From the NCBI GenBank assembly GCA_019634925.1, contig JAHCAL010000006.1:62001-126000 (forward strand): 64,000 nucleotides of DNA. Reading direction: 5' to 3'. The notes under the pieces were generated by a model. The model was not told the DNA's origin. It made no database searches and worked only from the letters and a program-made list of their open reading frames with translations. Source of the DNA: Pseudomonadales bacterium. GTDB taxonomy: Bacteria; Pseudomonadota; Gammaproteobacteria; Pseudomonadales; Azotimanducaceae. A program made the translations under genes and the position numbers. This document shows positions 18,711-27,400 of the stretch, piece after piece. The stretch's first letter is position 1. Each line of letters opens with the position of its first letter.

Positions 18711-19170
18711 CGCGGCGACCTCCGGCGGCATCGACGATCGCCGCGCGAATGCGCAGATAGGTCCCGCAGCGGCAGAGAGAGGGCGCCATGGCGGTATCGA
18801 TGTCGGCGTCGGTCGGTGCCGCGTTCTTCGCGAGCAGGGCCGCGGCACGCATGATCTGGCCGGCCTGGCAGTAGCCGCACTGGGCCACGTCGTGATCGAT
18901 CCAGGCCTGCTGCAGCGGATGCAGCGCGCCGTCGGCGCTGGCGAGCCCTTCGATCGTGGTGATCGCGCGGCCTTCCAGCGAAGCTGCGGGGACCATGCAG
19001 GCGAAGACCGGCTCACCATCCACGTGCACGGTGCACGCGCCACACTGGGCGATGCCGCAGCCGAACTTGGTGCCGACCAGGCCGAGGTGGTCGCGCAGGA
19101 CCCAGAGCAGGGGCGTATCGTCGTGGACGACGTCCACCTCGTGTGACCGTCCGTTGACCTGGAGACGCAT
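18703..19170 (-). CDS. (2Fe-2S)-binding subunit of an IorA-like molybdenum hydroxylase
   Basis: A 155-residue small subunit. The N-terminal plant-ferredoxin domain carries [11 protein letters not shown] and a further cysteine at FACMVP. The C-terminal helical domain holds the second cluster in QCGYCQAGQ and [11 protein letters not shown]. Length and motif order match IorA and CoxS. It is the first gene of a three-gene operon with the molybdopterin subunit and the PQQ dehydrogenase. The lack of a medium FAD subunit is normal for the Ior-type two-subunit class. Confidence 0.92.
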   Translation of the reverse strand: MRLQVNGRSHEVDVVHDDTPLLWVLRDHLGLVGTKFGCGIAQCGACTVHVDGEPVFACMVPAASLEGRAITTIEGLASADGALHPLQQAWIDHDVAQCGYCQAGQIMRAAALLAKNAAPTDADIDTAMAPSLCRCGTYLRIRAAIVDAAGGRRDA

Positions 19171-19334
19171 GCCTACCTCCCATTGCGTTCGTCGTGCACC
19201 GGGGGTCGATGTTAGCCCAGCGCGCAGCCGACTGAGAACTGTTGCTCATTCCCGGGATGCCGGGCCGGCGTATTCGATGCGAGCGGGTCCCCGGTGAGTA
19301 CACTCAGGGCCGTACTTCGCAGACCGGATGCCCC

Positions 19335-20144
19335 ATGGACCCGATTCCCACGCGCAGCGGCTGCCGCGCCTGTCGCGACGCCGAACCGCTCGGTTTCGAC
19401 TTCACCATGGCGTTCCAGCCCATCGTCGATACTGCCGAAGGCCGCGTGTTCGCGCACGAAGCACTGGTCCGCGGGCTCGATGGCGGCGGCGCGGGGCCCC
19501 TGCTCGCACGCGTGAACGACTCGAACCGCTACCAGTTCGACCAGCGCTGCCGCGTGAAAGCCATCGAGCTGGCAGCACGCCTCGACATGCAGAGCGCGCT
19601 CAGCATCAACTTCATGCCGAACGCCGTCTACCGGCCGGAACTGTGCATCCGCACCACGCTCGAGGCCGCGGAGCGCTGCAATTTTCCGGTGTCGAACATC
19701 ATCTTCGAGTTCACCGAGGCCGAGCGGGTGATGGATCACGGGTTCCTCCGGAGCATCATCGAAGACTACCGGCGGCGCGGCTTCCGTACCGCTATCGACG
19801 ACTTCGGTGCCGGTTATTCCGGGCTCAACCTGCTCGCCGACTTCCAGACCGACTACCTCAAGATCGACATGGCGCTGATCCGCGACCTGCACCTGAGCCA
19901 CAGCCGCCAGGTGATCGTGGAGAGCATCGTCGAAATGTGCCGGCGCCTCGGGATCCAGGTGATTGCCGAGGGTGTGGAAACCGAGGACGAGCTGCGCAGG
20001 CTGCAGGCGATGGGCATCGACCTGTTCCAGGGCTACCTGATCGCCCGACCCGCGTTCGAGGCCCTGCCGGAGCCCCGGATCCTGAACCTGGGGCAGCCTC
20101 CATCCGGCGTCCGGGCTCCGGGCGAAGTGCGCCTGAACGGCTAG
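19335..20144 (+). CDS. EAL-domain cyclic-di-GMP phosphodiesterase
   Basis: A 269-residue single-domain protein. A short N-terminal tail holds a CRACRD cysteine pair, then FDFTMAFQPIVD begins the EAL barrel. The catalytic set is present: HEALVRG (the EAL motif), SINFMPN, FEFTE, AIDDFGAG, YLKIDM, VIAEGVE and FQGYLIARP. It should hydrolyse c-di-GMP and so influence biofilm or motility. I chose ATG 19335 because upstream codons lie in GC-rich non-coding sequence. There is no GGDEF or sensory domain, so control must be transcriptional or through the cysteine pair (speculative). The gene stands alone, convergent with the next. Confidence 0.88.
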   Translation: MDPIPTRSGCRACRDAEPLGFDFTMAFQPIVDTAEGRVFAHEALVRGLDGGGAGPLLARVNDSNRYQFDQRCRVKAIELAARLDMQSALSINFMPNAVYRPELCIRTTLEAAERCNFPVSNIIFEFTEAERVMDHGFLRSIIEDYRRRGFRTAIDDFGAGYSGLNLLADFQTDYLKIDMALIRDLHLSHSRQVIVESIVEMCRRLGIQVIAEGVETEDELRRLQAMGIDLFQGYLIARPAFEALPEPRILNLGQPPSGVRAPGEVRLNG

Positions 20145-20160
20145 CGTCGGCCGGAGCGCC

Positions 20161-21234
20161 TCAGAGTCGCTGCGCGCGCCGCACGTCCGCGCTGCCGGCC
20201 GGCAGCGAGAGCAGCAGGCCGTCGCGTGCCACGTAGACGTTGCCGTCGTACGCGCGGTCGACCCCGCGCAGGAACGCGGCTTCCGCGCCCGGCACCAGCA
20301 GCGGCGGCACGATGTGGTGGTAGACCAGCGTGCCGACGCCGGCTGCCTTGGCGACCTCCGCGGCCTCCACGGGCGATGCATGGTAATCGAGGATGTCCTG
20401 GGTGATCTTGGCCAGGCCCGGAAGTCCGGCGGCCTCGGCGGCGCCCTGGAGCAGGCCGACCATGTGGGGTGCCAGCGCCTCGTGGACCAGGAGGTCCGTG
20501 CCGCGCGCCACCGACGCCACCGCATCGACCTTGCGCGTGTCGCCGCTGATCACGACCGATCGGCCGGCGTAATCAAACCGGTAGCCGACCGCGGGTTCGA
20601 CCGGCTCGTGGCCGACCGTGAAGGCCGTGACGGTCAGGCCACCGTGCTCCCAGACGATCACCGGCGTGCCGTCCGCAGGCGGCTCGAAGGCGACCGCGCG
20701 ACTGCCGGCGCCGGACGGTGGTGCGATCGCTTCGCCATGATGTGCGGTGCGATAGCCGAAGTCCGCGCGGTAGGCGAGGTTGAAGCCCTCGACGATCTGT
20801 TCGACACCGTTCGGCCCGTGCACCGGGAGCGGCGCCGTATGTGCGGCGCCGACCCAGCGCAGCATCGCGAGTTCCCCGAGCCCGTCGATGTGATCGGAGT
20901 GGAAATGGGTCAGGAACAGCGCCGCGACCCGACCCGGACCGAAGCCCATGCGCTGCAGATTGCGTGCCCCGTTGGTGCCGGCATCGACCACCACCATGGC
21001 CTTGCCGGCGATCACCGCCACGCACGGTCCGGAACGTTGTGGGTCCGGCATCGGCGATCCGGCGCCGCAGAACAGCACGTGCAGACCGTCGGGCAGCTCT
21101 GCGATCCGGTCGCTGCCGAGATTCGCGGCCGCACCGCGCTGCATGACGGCGAGCGCGAGATCGCCGCGATACAGCCAGGTGACGGCGCCGAGCACGCCCG
21201 CGATGACTACGAGGATGAGGACCTTGCGCGACAT
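20161..21234 (-). CDS. Metallo-beta-lactamase-fold hydrolase, AtsA-arylsulfatase-like
   Basis: A 357-residue protein with an N-terminal membrane anchor (about residues 4-22). The zinc motif is THFHSDHIDG. Further ligands are likely His in VGHEP, Asp in ISGDTR and His in YHHIVPP. The entry GAGSPMPDPQRSGPC and the overall plan match the MBL-fold arylsulfatase (AtsA-type) and RNase Z-like group. It lies behind a truncated hydrolase gene and a formylglycine sulfatase gene on the same strand, which supports sulfatase or esterase activity on a related compound. RNase Z itself is cytosolic and unanchored, so that role is unlikely. Confidence 0.8.
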   Translation of the reverse strand: MSRKVLILVVIAGVLGAVTWLYRGDLALAVMQRGAAANLGSDRIAELPDGLHVLFCGAGSPMPDPQRSGPCVAVIAGKAMVVVDAGTNGARNLQRMGFGPGRVAALFLTHFHSDHIDGLGELAMLRWVGAAHTAPLPVHGPNGVEQIVEGFNLAYRADFGYRTAHHGEAIAPPSGAGSRAVAFEPPADGTPVIVWEHGGLTVTAFTVGHEPVEPAVGYRFDYAGRSVVISGDTRKVDAVASVARGTDLLVHEALAPHMVGLLQGAAEAAGLPGLAKITQDILDYHASPVEAAEVAKAAGVGTLVYHHIVPPLLVPGAEAAFLRGVDRAYDGNVYVARDGLLLSLPAGSADVRRAQRL

Positions 21235-21238
21235 GGGT

Positions 21239-21502
21239 TCATTCCTCCGCGATACGTTGCAGGATCAGGTCTGCGACTTCGTGTCCGTGGCTTTCCTGCA
21301 GGACGTGACCGGCGTCGACCGGGTCGAACGTGGCCTGCGGAAACCGGCTCGTCCAGGCCTGGCCCCATTGCTCCGTGAAGACGTCGCCGTGCACGCCCCA
21401 GACGAAGTGCTCGGGTCGTCGCCAGCGGTGACGGTGCGGCGTGAACGGGAAATCGACCCAGGCGGCGAAGCGGTCCTCGGGCGTGCGGAATACGGTCGGC
21501 AT
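21239..21502 (-). pseudogene. Truncated alpha/beta-hydrolase (haloalkane-dehalogenase-like C-terminus)
   Basis: An 87-residue frame that matches only the C-terminal end of alpha/beta-hydrolases of the haloalkane dehalogenase type: WGQAWTSRFPQATFDPV, then DAGHVLQESHGHEVADLI with the catalytic histidine in GHVLQE. The nucleophile elbow, oxyanion loop and cap are absent. Upstream lies the sulfatase gene, 15 bases away, so no N-terminal part exists nearby. The putative start has only a weak ribosome site. I read it as a gene remnant left by a deletion, although a translated small peptide cannot be excluded. Confidence 0.6.
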
Positions 21503-21517
21503 GCGTGCGGCCCCGCT

Positions 21518-23176
21518 TCAGTTCGGCACGTAGACGTATTCGTCCGCGGGATCCTGCGGGTCCGCCAGGGTCTTGTCGACCAGCACCGGCATTTCCGCGA
21601 GTGCCGGCCAGAGCGGCGTAACCTGTTGCGCGTTGTGCGCGGCGAGGCGCGCGAGCAGCGCGTCGACCACGTCGGGTCGCTCCTGCGAGAGGTCGTGCTG
21701 CTCGGTCGGATCGGTCCCGAGATCGAACAGCCAGACCCGCGCCGGACGATCCGAGCGCTGCAGCTTCCAGTTGCCTGCACGGACGGCCTGGTAGTGGCCG
21801 CTGCGCCAGAACAGGGCCTCGTGGGGGGCGTCGTCGCGCTCGCCCCTGAGCCACGGCAGCAGGTTCACGCCGTCGACGGTCCGATCGGCCGGTAGGGACG
21901 CGCCGGCGGCACCCGCCGCGGTCGCGTAGATGTCGAAGTGATGCACCGGCTGATCGATGCCCCGGCCGCCTTCGAACCCTGCCGGCCAGCGCATGAAGAA
22001 CGGGACGTGGATGCCGCCCTCGAAGAACGTGATCTTCCAGCCGCGATATGGCTTGTTCACTTCGGGCAGCCCGATGTAGCCGGCGCCGCCGTTGTCAGAG
22101 GTGAATATCACCAGGGTGTTGTCGTCGATGCCATTGTCGCGCAGCGCCTGCATCACCCGGCCCACGCCGCGATCCAGCGCCATCAGCATGGCCGCGTATA
22201 CCCGTTCGCGATGGTCGGTGATATGTGCCAGGGCATCGTAATCCGCGCGCAGCGCCTGCAGCGGCGTGTGCGGCGCCCAGTGCGCCAGGTACAGGAAGAA
22301 CGGCCGGTTGCGGTTGGCCTCGATCGCGGCGACCGCCTGGTCGGTGAAATAGTCCGTCAGGTACCCGTCGGGCTTGAAGCGCGGACCGCCGTTCCAGTCC
22401 ACGGCATGGCGCAGGTTGGCCCACAGGAAACGGTCGATCGGGTCGAATTCCTGCCGGGAGTTCACCACATCGGGGTCGTCGGGCGGCAGGTACATGCCGC
22501 TCGCCATGTTGACACTCTCCGCGAATCCCTGGTCGTTGGGCGCGGAGCCGTTGGCGTAGCCCAGGTGCCACTTGCCGACGTGCATGGTGTGGTAGCCGTG
22601 CGCCGCGAGCAGATCGGCGATCGTGACTTCGCTCTGCGGCATGCCTTTTTCCTCGAACCGCAGCGTGTCGCGGTCGTCCTCACCGGTCATGTGCACCTTG
22701 TGCAGGTTGGCCGGGTTCGCATCGTGCAGGCGCCTGATCATCGGGCTCATGCCGTTCAGCGTGGGCGTGAACTCGAACCCGAAGCGGCTGCCGTAGCGGC
22801 CCGACATGAGTGCGGCGCGCGACGGTGCGCAGGTGCCGTGGGACGCATAGCCGTTGGTGAAGTGCACGCCTTCCCGCGCGAGCGCATCGATGTGCGGGGT
22901 CGGCACGCTGCCGCCCGCTACGCCGCCGCCGTAGAAGGTGAGATCGTTCCAGCCGAGGTCGTCGGCGAGGATCAGGACGATGTTCGGCGGCCGTTCGGCC
23001 GCCGGTACCGCGGCGGCAGCAGGCCCCTGGCTCCAGGCGACGGATTGGGTCGGTCCGATCGGGTTGCGCAGATCGCCGAGCAAGCCAGGCACGTACAGCG
23101 CATAGCGCTGGAACAGCACGGTACCGGCGACGACCACGACGGCGAGCACGCCGGCGATGATTCCCAATTTGCGCAT
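21518..23176 (-). CDS. Arylsulfatase-family sulfatase (type I, membrane-anchored or exported)
   Basis: A 552-residue sulfatase. An N-terminal hydrophobic helix (about residues 4-22) anchors or exports it. NIVLILADDLGWND starts the catalytic domain. The formylglycine motif is canonical, CAPSR in GTCAPSRAALMSGRY. HVGKWHLG and FTSDNGG follow. The start MRKLG has GGGAGGGAG upstream and is preferred over a 28-residue upstream extension. It is a diverged paralogue of the sulfatase at 5179-6777. Downstream on the same strand are the hydrolase remnant and the AtsA-like protein. A TetR gene is divergent, with an inverted repeat between, so expression is probably inducible. Confidence 0.93.
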   Translation of the reverse strand: MRKLGIIAGVLAVVVVAGTVLFQRYALYVPGLLGDLRNPIGPTQSVAWSQGPAAAAVPAAERPPNIVLILADDLGWNDLTFYGGGVAGGSVPTPHIDALAREGVHFTNGYASHGTCAPSRAALMSGRYGSRFGFEFTPTLNGMSPMIRRLHDANPANLHKVHMTGEDDRDTLRFEEKGMPQSEVTIADLLAAHGYHTMHVGKWHLGYANGSAPNDQGFAESVNMASGMYLPPDDPDVVNSRQEFDPIDRFLWANLRHAVDWNGGPRFKPDGYLTDYFTDQAVAAIEANRNRPFFLYLAHWAPHTPLQALRADYDALAHITDHRERVYAAMLMALDRGVGRVMQALRDNGIDDNTLVIFTSDNGGAGYIGLPEVNKPYRGWKITFFEGGIHVPFFMRWPAGFEGGRGIDQPVHHFDIYATAAGAAGASLPADRTVDGVNLLPWLRGERDDAPHEALFWRSGHYQAVRAGNWKLQRSDRPARVWLFDLGTDPTEQHDLSQERPDVVDALLARLAAHNAQQVTPLWPALAEMPVLVDKTLADPQDPADEYVYVPN

Positions 23177-23350
23177 GATGGTCTCTCCCTCCCGGTGGAT
23201 GAGTCTCTGGTCCGAACCGCGCGTCAGCCGCGGTGGCCGGGCAGCGGGGCTGGCCCGCATCCGTCACCGCTTACGGGCCGGTCCGGCGAGGCTCTGGAAT
23301 CGGCGCGCCGACGTGCGCAGAATTCCGACATTGTGCGGCCGCCCAACTTG

Positions 23351-23367
23351 TGACATATGTTGTGTCA
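23351..23367. promoter_or_regulatory. Candidate TetR operator (inverted repeat)
   Basis: TGACA-N7-TGTCA lies in the AT-rich part of the 257-base gap between the divergent sulfatase and TetR genes, followed by CATAATATG, which could hold a -10 element. It is well placed to control both genes. The rest of this gap shows nothing else recognisable. Confidence 0.45.
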
Positions 23368-23433
23368 TAATATGCCACGGTGCAAGCGCCGGCCCGGCAG
23401 GGCCCGTACCAACGGATACGGAGCAACAGACCC

Positions 23434-24066
23434 GTGAAACCCAGAACGCATCGGGCGGCGGCGCCGGCCTCGCCGGACCCGGTGGGTCCGGACGGCCGCC
23501 GCCAGCGCAGCGCCAACAGCAGGCGCCGGATCGTTGCCGCCATGATCGAACTGGTCCGCGCCGGCAACATGGCGCCGAGCGCCGAGGCGGTGTCGCGTCA
23601 GGCCGACGTTTCGCTGCGCACCGTGTTCCGGCACTTCGACGACATGGACAGCCTGTACCGCGAGATGTCCGCCGTGATCGAGTCGGAGGTGCTCCCCATC
23701 GCGAGCGCCCCGTTGCCGGCGGGTCCGTGGCCTGAACTGCTGACCGAACTCATCGCGCGCCGCGCCCGCCTGTTCGAGCGGGTCATGCCATTCAAGCTGG
23801 CGGGCGGCCTGCGACGGTATCAGTCCGAGCTGCTCGAGCGGCAGCACCGGGCGCTCAATGCCCATCTGCGCCGGGTACTGCAGGGTGTTGCGCCCGCGTC
23901 CGTGCAGGCGGACGCGGTGTGTTTCGAGGCGCTCGACCTGCTGCTCAGCTTCGAAAGCTGGCACCGGTTGCGCGACGACCAGGGGCTCGGCGTGGCGCGG
24001 GCCCAGGCCGTGCTCCGGGCTGCCTGCCTTGCGATCTGCGACCCCGGCGCCGATCGGAACCCCTGA
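23434..24066 (+). CDS. TetR family transcriptional regulator
   Basis: A 210-residue regulator. The helix-turn-helix (about residues 28-72) is SAEAVSRQADVSLRTVFRHF, with R-T-V-F-R-H-F as the recognition helix end. The ligand domain is helical and not assignable. The chosen GTG start has GGAG ten bases upstream. An in-frame GTG at 23380 lies inside the promoter region and has no ribosome site. Divergence from the sulfatase gene and the inverted repeat at 23351-23367 suggest that it controls that gene and itself. Isocitrate lyase downstream has its own control region. Confidence 0.88.
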   Translation: MKPRTHRAAAPASPDPVGPDGRRQRSANSRRRIVAAMIELVRAGNMAPSAEAVSRQADVSLRTVFRHFDDMDSLYREMSAVIESEVLPIASAPLPAGPWPELLTELIARRARLFERVMPFKLAGGLRRYQSELLERQHRALNAHLRRVLQGVAPASVQADAVCFEALDLLLSFESWHRLRDDQGLGVARAQAVLRAACLAICDPGADRNP

Positions 24067-24112
24067 TCCCCGGGCGTCCGGTGAGGCCCCGGAAACGGGG
24101 TAATGTTTCTCG

Positions 24113-24144
24113 AATGGAATATATTGAATTAGTGATATTCCATT
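24113..24144. promoter_or_regulatory. Perfect 10-bp inverted repeat upstream of isocitrate lyase
   Basis: AATGGAATAT-N12-ATATTCCATT lies about 90 bases before the aceA start in a strongly AT-rich stretch. The arms match without error. Its size and place suit a dimeric regulator's operator at the promoter, or a hairpin in the leader. Which regulator binds is unknown. Confidence 0.55.
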
Positions 24145-24235
24145 TTATTGTCCGGGATCGACTGTTAAGGTGCGCGCCGTAGTTCGGCTACCCTGCAACC
24201 CAATCAATAGAACAGCACGAAGACAGGAAGGCACC

Positions 24236-25837
24236 ATGTCCGCATATCTTCAGGAAATCGAAAAAGTCCGCGCGATCCTCACCGAGCGCGAGGAATGGAA
24301 GGCCATCAATCCCGAATATGCCGTGCGCATGCGCCTGCAGAACCGGTTCCGTACCGGGCTCGAGATCGCCCAGTACACGGCAGACATCATGCGGCGCGAC
24401 ATGGCGGCTTACGATGCCGATTCCGGCAAGTACACGCAGTCGCTCGGCGCGTGGCACGGCTTCATCGCCCAGCAGACCATGATGGCGGTCAAGAAGCACC
24501 ACAAGAGCACCCAGCGCCGCTACATCTACCTGTCCGGCTGGATGGTGGCTGCGCTGCGTTCCAAGTTCGGCCCGCTCCCCGACCAGAGCATGCACGAGAA
24601 GACCACCGTTTCGGACCTGATCGAGGAGATTTACACCTTTCTCAAGCAGGCCGACGCGCGCGAGCTCAGGCACATCTTCGTCGAACTCGACGAAGCCCGT
24701 GCGAAGGGGCAGAACGTCGACTCGATCATCCAGCGGATCGACAACTACGAAACCCACGTGGTGCCGATCATCGCCGACATCGATGCCGGCTTCGGTAACG
24801 AGGAAGCGACCTACCTGCTGGCCCGGCGGATGATCGAGGCAGGGGCCTGCGCGATCCAGATCGAAAACCAGGTGTCGGACGCCAAGCAGTGCGGACACCA
24901 GGCTGGCAAGGTCACGGTGCCCCACGAGGATTTCGTGTCCAAGATCAACGCGGTGCGCTACGCGTTCCTCGAACTCGGCATCGACAACGGCATCATCGTT
25001 GCGCGCACCGACTCGCTCGGCGCCGGACTGACCCAGAAGATCCCGGTCTCGATGAAGCCCGGCGACCTCGGCAGCAAGTATTGCGACTTCCTCGAGGCGA
25101 CGCCCGTCAACGACATCAACGAACTGGTGGATGGCGACATCACCATTCACCAGAAGGGCAAGCTCTGCAAGCCGAAGCGCCTCGACAACGGGCTGTATGC
25201 GTTCCGCGAAGACACCGGCTTCGACCGCGTGGTACTGGACTGCATCACGAGCCTCGAGCACGGCGCCGACCTGCTCTGGATCGAGACCGAGAAGCCCAAC
25301 GTCGAGCAGATCGCGAGCATGGTGCGCGCCATCCGCAAGGTGCGTCCGGAAGCGAAGCTGGTCTACAACAACTCGCCGTCCTTCAACTGGACGCTGGCGT
25401 TCCGCGAACAGGTCTACGCCGAGTGGAAGAAGGCGGGCAAGGACGTGTCGGCATACCCGGATCCGAAAGTGGTCGACAAGGGGCTCATGGATGCGCAGTA
25501 CGACAGCTCGGCGCTGGCCATCGAAGCGGATCGGCTGGTGCAGACCTTCCAGAAGGATGCGGCCCGCGAAGCCGGCATCTTCCACCACCTGATCACGCTG
25601 CCGACCTACCACACGGCAGCGCTCTCGACCGACGTACTGTCCGCCGGATATTTCGGTGACCTCGGCATGCTGGCCTACGTCCGTGACGTCCAGCGCGCGG
25701 AGATCCGGCGCGGACTGGCATCGGTCAAGCACCAGGATCTGGCAGGTTCCAACATCGGCGACGACCACAAGGAGTACTTCCTCGGTGAGAAAGCGCTGCT
25801 GGCGGGTGGTGCGGCCAATACCATGAACCAGTTCTGA
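24236..25837 (+). CDS. aceA: Isocitrate lyase (glyoxylate shunt)
   Basis: A 533-residue enzyme that splits isocitrate into glyoxylate and succinate, letting cells grow on acetyl-CoA units. The length fits the long form found in Pseudomonas and related bacteria (about 530 residues), not the 434-residue E. coli form. DAKQCGHQAGKVTVPHEDF holds the catalytic cysteine (about residue 219), and NNSPSFNWT is the substrate-binding loop. The start has AGGAAGG upstream. Malate synthase is not in the window. The position among catabolic genes fits a need to assimilate acetyl-CoA from degraded compounds. A palindrome upstream suggests specific control. Confidence 0.97.
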   Translation: MSAYLQEIEKVRAILTEREEWKAINPEYAVRMRLQNRFRTGLEIAQYTADIMRRDMAAYDADSGKYTQSLGAWHGFIAQQTMMAVKKHHKSTQRRYIYLSGWMVAALRSKFGPLPDQSMHEKTTVSDLIEEIYTFLKQADARELRHIFVELDEARAKGQNVDSIIQRIDNYETHVVPIIADIDAGFGNEEATYLLARRMIEAGACAIQIENQVSDAKQCGHQAGKVTVPHEDFVSKINAVRYAFLELGIDNGIIVARTDSLGAGLTQKIPVSMKPGDLGSKYCDFLEATPVNDINELVDGDITIHQKGKLCKPKRLDNGLYAFREDTGFDRVVLDCITSLEHGADLLWIETEKPNVEQIASMVRAIRKVRPEAKLVYNNSPSFNWTLAFREQVYAEWKKAGKDVSAYPDPKVVDKGLMDAQYDSSALAIEADRLVQTFQKDAAREAGIFHHLITLPTYHTAALSTDVLSAGYFGDLGMLAYVRDVQRAEIRRGLASVKHQDLAGSNIGDDHKEYFLGEKALLAGGAANTMNQF

Positions 25838-25863
25838 GCAACCGCGCACCGGAACGGTAAATT

Positions 25864-25889
25864 GGCGGGCGTCGGTTGCGGCGCCCGTC
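25864..25889 (+). terminator. Hairpin after isocitrate lyase
   Basis: GGCGGGCG pairs with CGCCCGTC (8 bp, one G-U) around a 10-base loop, 27 bases after the aceA stop. There is no T-run, so strength is uncertain. The rest of the 317-base gap up to 26154 shows no gene or other clear element. Confidence 0.4.
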
Positions 25890-26154
25890 GAATCCCTCCT
25901 CTCCTGCTTCCCCCGCGCCGAGGCCGATCACTGCGGATTCAGCAGTGCCGTGACCGACGCCCTGACGAAAGATTAACAATTCCCCACCCGGTACGCGCAG
26001 CACCGCACAGAACGGCGTCGTGCACAGCTGCTACGCTTCCCTTCATGAATGCGCCCCGGACGTGCACGAGGCCGAATTACGCGCCGCCAGGCCCGGAGAC
26101 GCGAAGTTGGAACACAGGGAAGTGCGACCTTGATCACGAAATCGGATCGGGAAC

Positions 26155-27396
26155 ATGGTGACCGGGAACGCTAGGGTCTCGTTCAGGGCCGGTGAAACGA
26201 TCATGCGGCAGGGTGATGCCGGCGATTACGCCTACATCATCGAAAGCGGCCGCGTCGAGATCATCCTCGAGAAGCCAGACGGCCGGCGTCAGTGCATCGG
26301 TACCCGCGGCTGCAACACCATGATCGGCGAAATGGCGCTGGTCGACGCCGCACCGCGTACCGCCACGGTGCGCGCGGTCGAGGATTGCACGCTGCTCGAG
26401 ATTTCCAAGGAAGAGTTCAGCCGACGGCTGGATCATGCCGATCCGGTGCTGCGCATGACCGCGCAGGTCATTCTCAACCGCTACCGCGACACCCTGGCAC
26501 GTGCGGAGATCACGGGACCTGAACCGGACGAACCGGCGGAAGCACGTGAAGTCAGCTACGCCGAACGCAAGGACGTGATCGAGAGCGTGCGCCTGACCCG
26601 GGAGTTCCGCGATGCGCTCCAGTCGGGACAGCTGAGCCTGCACTACCAGCCGATCGTCGAAGTCGCAACCGGTGCGATCGCGGGGTTCGAAGCCCTCATG
26701 CGCTGGGAGCACGCGGCGCGCGGGTTCATCCCGCCGGCGATCTTCGTCCCGCTGGCCGAAACGAGCGGTCTGATCGTCGAAGCGAGCCGCTGGGTGCTGC
26801 GGGAATCGTGCGACGCGCTGAAACGGATCGAGGCGCGCTCCGGGCGCCGGGATTTCTTCATGAGCGTCAACTTCTCGAGCGCGGACTTCTATTCGCCGGG
26901 CTTCGCCGACGACTTCCAGTCGACCGTGCGGCAGAGCGCGCTCGAGCCGTCGCAGATCCATGTCGAGATCACCGAGCGCCTGCTGCTCGACCAGCCCGAC
27001 CTCGCCCGCACGACGCTGAACCGGCTGCACGATGCTGGCGCACGCATCGCGATCGACGACTTCGGCACCGGATATTCCTCGCTCAGCTACCTGCACAGCT
27101 TTCCGATCGACGTGCTCAAGATCGACCGGAGCTTCATCGCCGCCATGACCCAGGATGCCCGCAGTCTCGAGCTGATCCGCTCGATCATCGGCCTCGGACG
27201 CAATCTGAAAATCAAGGTGATCGCCGAAGGCGTGGAAGAACACGAGGAAGCGTTGGCGCTCGCACGCCTCGGTTGTGACCAGGCGCAGGGCTACTACTTC
27301 GCACGGCCGATGCCCGAGCAGCGCGTCACGCAGCTGGTCTTGGAAGGCCTGCGGTCGGCCGGCTCGAGCCCCGATCGGTCAGCCTCGCGCGTGTGA
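26155..27396 (+). CDS. Cyclic-nucleotide-binding domain fused to EAL phosphodiesterase
   Basis: A 413-residue two-domain protein. Residues about 5-115 form a cNMP-binding beta-barrel: FRAGETIMRQGDAGDYAYII, then IGEMALVDAAPRTATVRA, which is the phosphate-binding cassette with the conserved E and R. Residues about 145-395 form an EAL barrel with GFEALMRWEH, SVNFSS, IEITER-type VEITERLLL, AIDDFGTGYSSL, VLKIDRSF and VIAEGVEE, so catalysis is expected. The architecture resembles cAMP-controlled c-di-GMP phosphodiesterases such as Bdellovibrio Bd1971. It likely links a cyclic mononucleotide signal to c-di-GMP breakdown. Confidence 0.92.
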   Translation: MVTGNARVSFRAGETIMRQGDAGDYAYIIESGRVEIILEKPDGRRQCIGTRGCNTMIGEMALVDAAPRTATVRAVEDCTLLEISKEEFSRRLDHADPVLRMTAQVILNRYRDTLARAEITGPEPDEPAEAREVSYAERKDVIESVRLTREFRDALQSGQLSLHYQPIVEVATGAIAGFEALMRWEHAARGFIPPAIFVPLAETSGLIVEASRWVLRESCDALKRIEARSGRRDFFMSVNFSSADFYSPGFADDFQSTVRQSALEPSQIHVEITERLLLDQPDLARTTLNRLHDAGARIAIDDFGTGYSSLSYLHSFPIDVLKIDRSFIAAMTQDARSLELIRSIIGLGRNLKIKVIAEGVEEHEEALALARLGCDQAQGYYFARPMPEQRVTQLVLEGLRSAGSSPDRSASRV

Positions 27397-27400
27397 AGCC

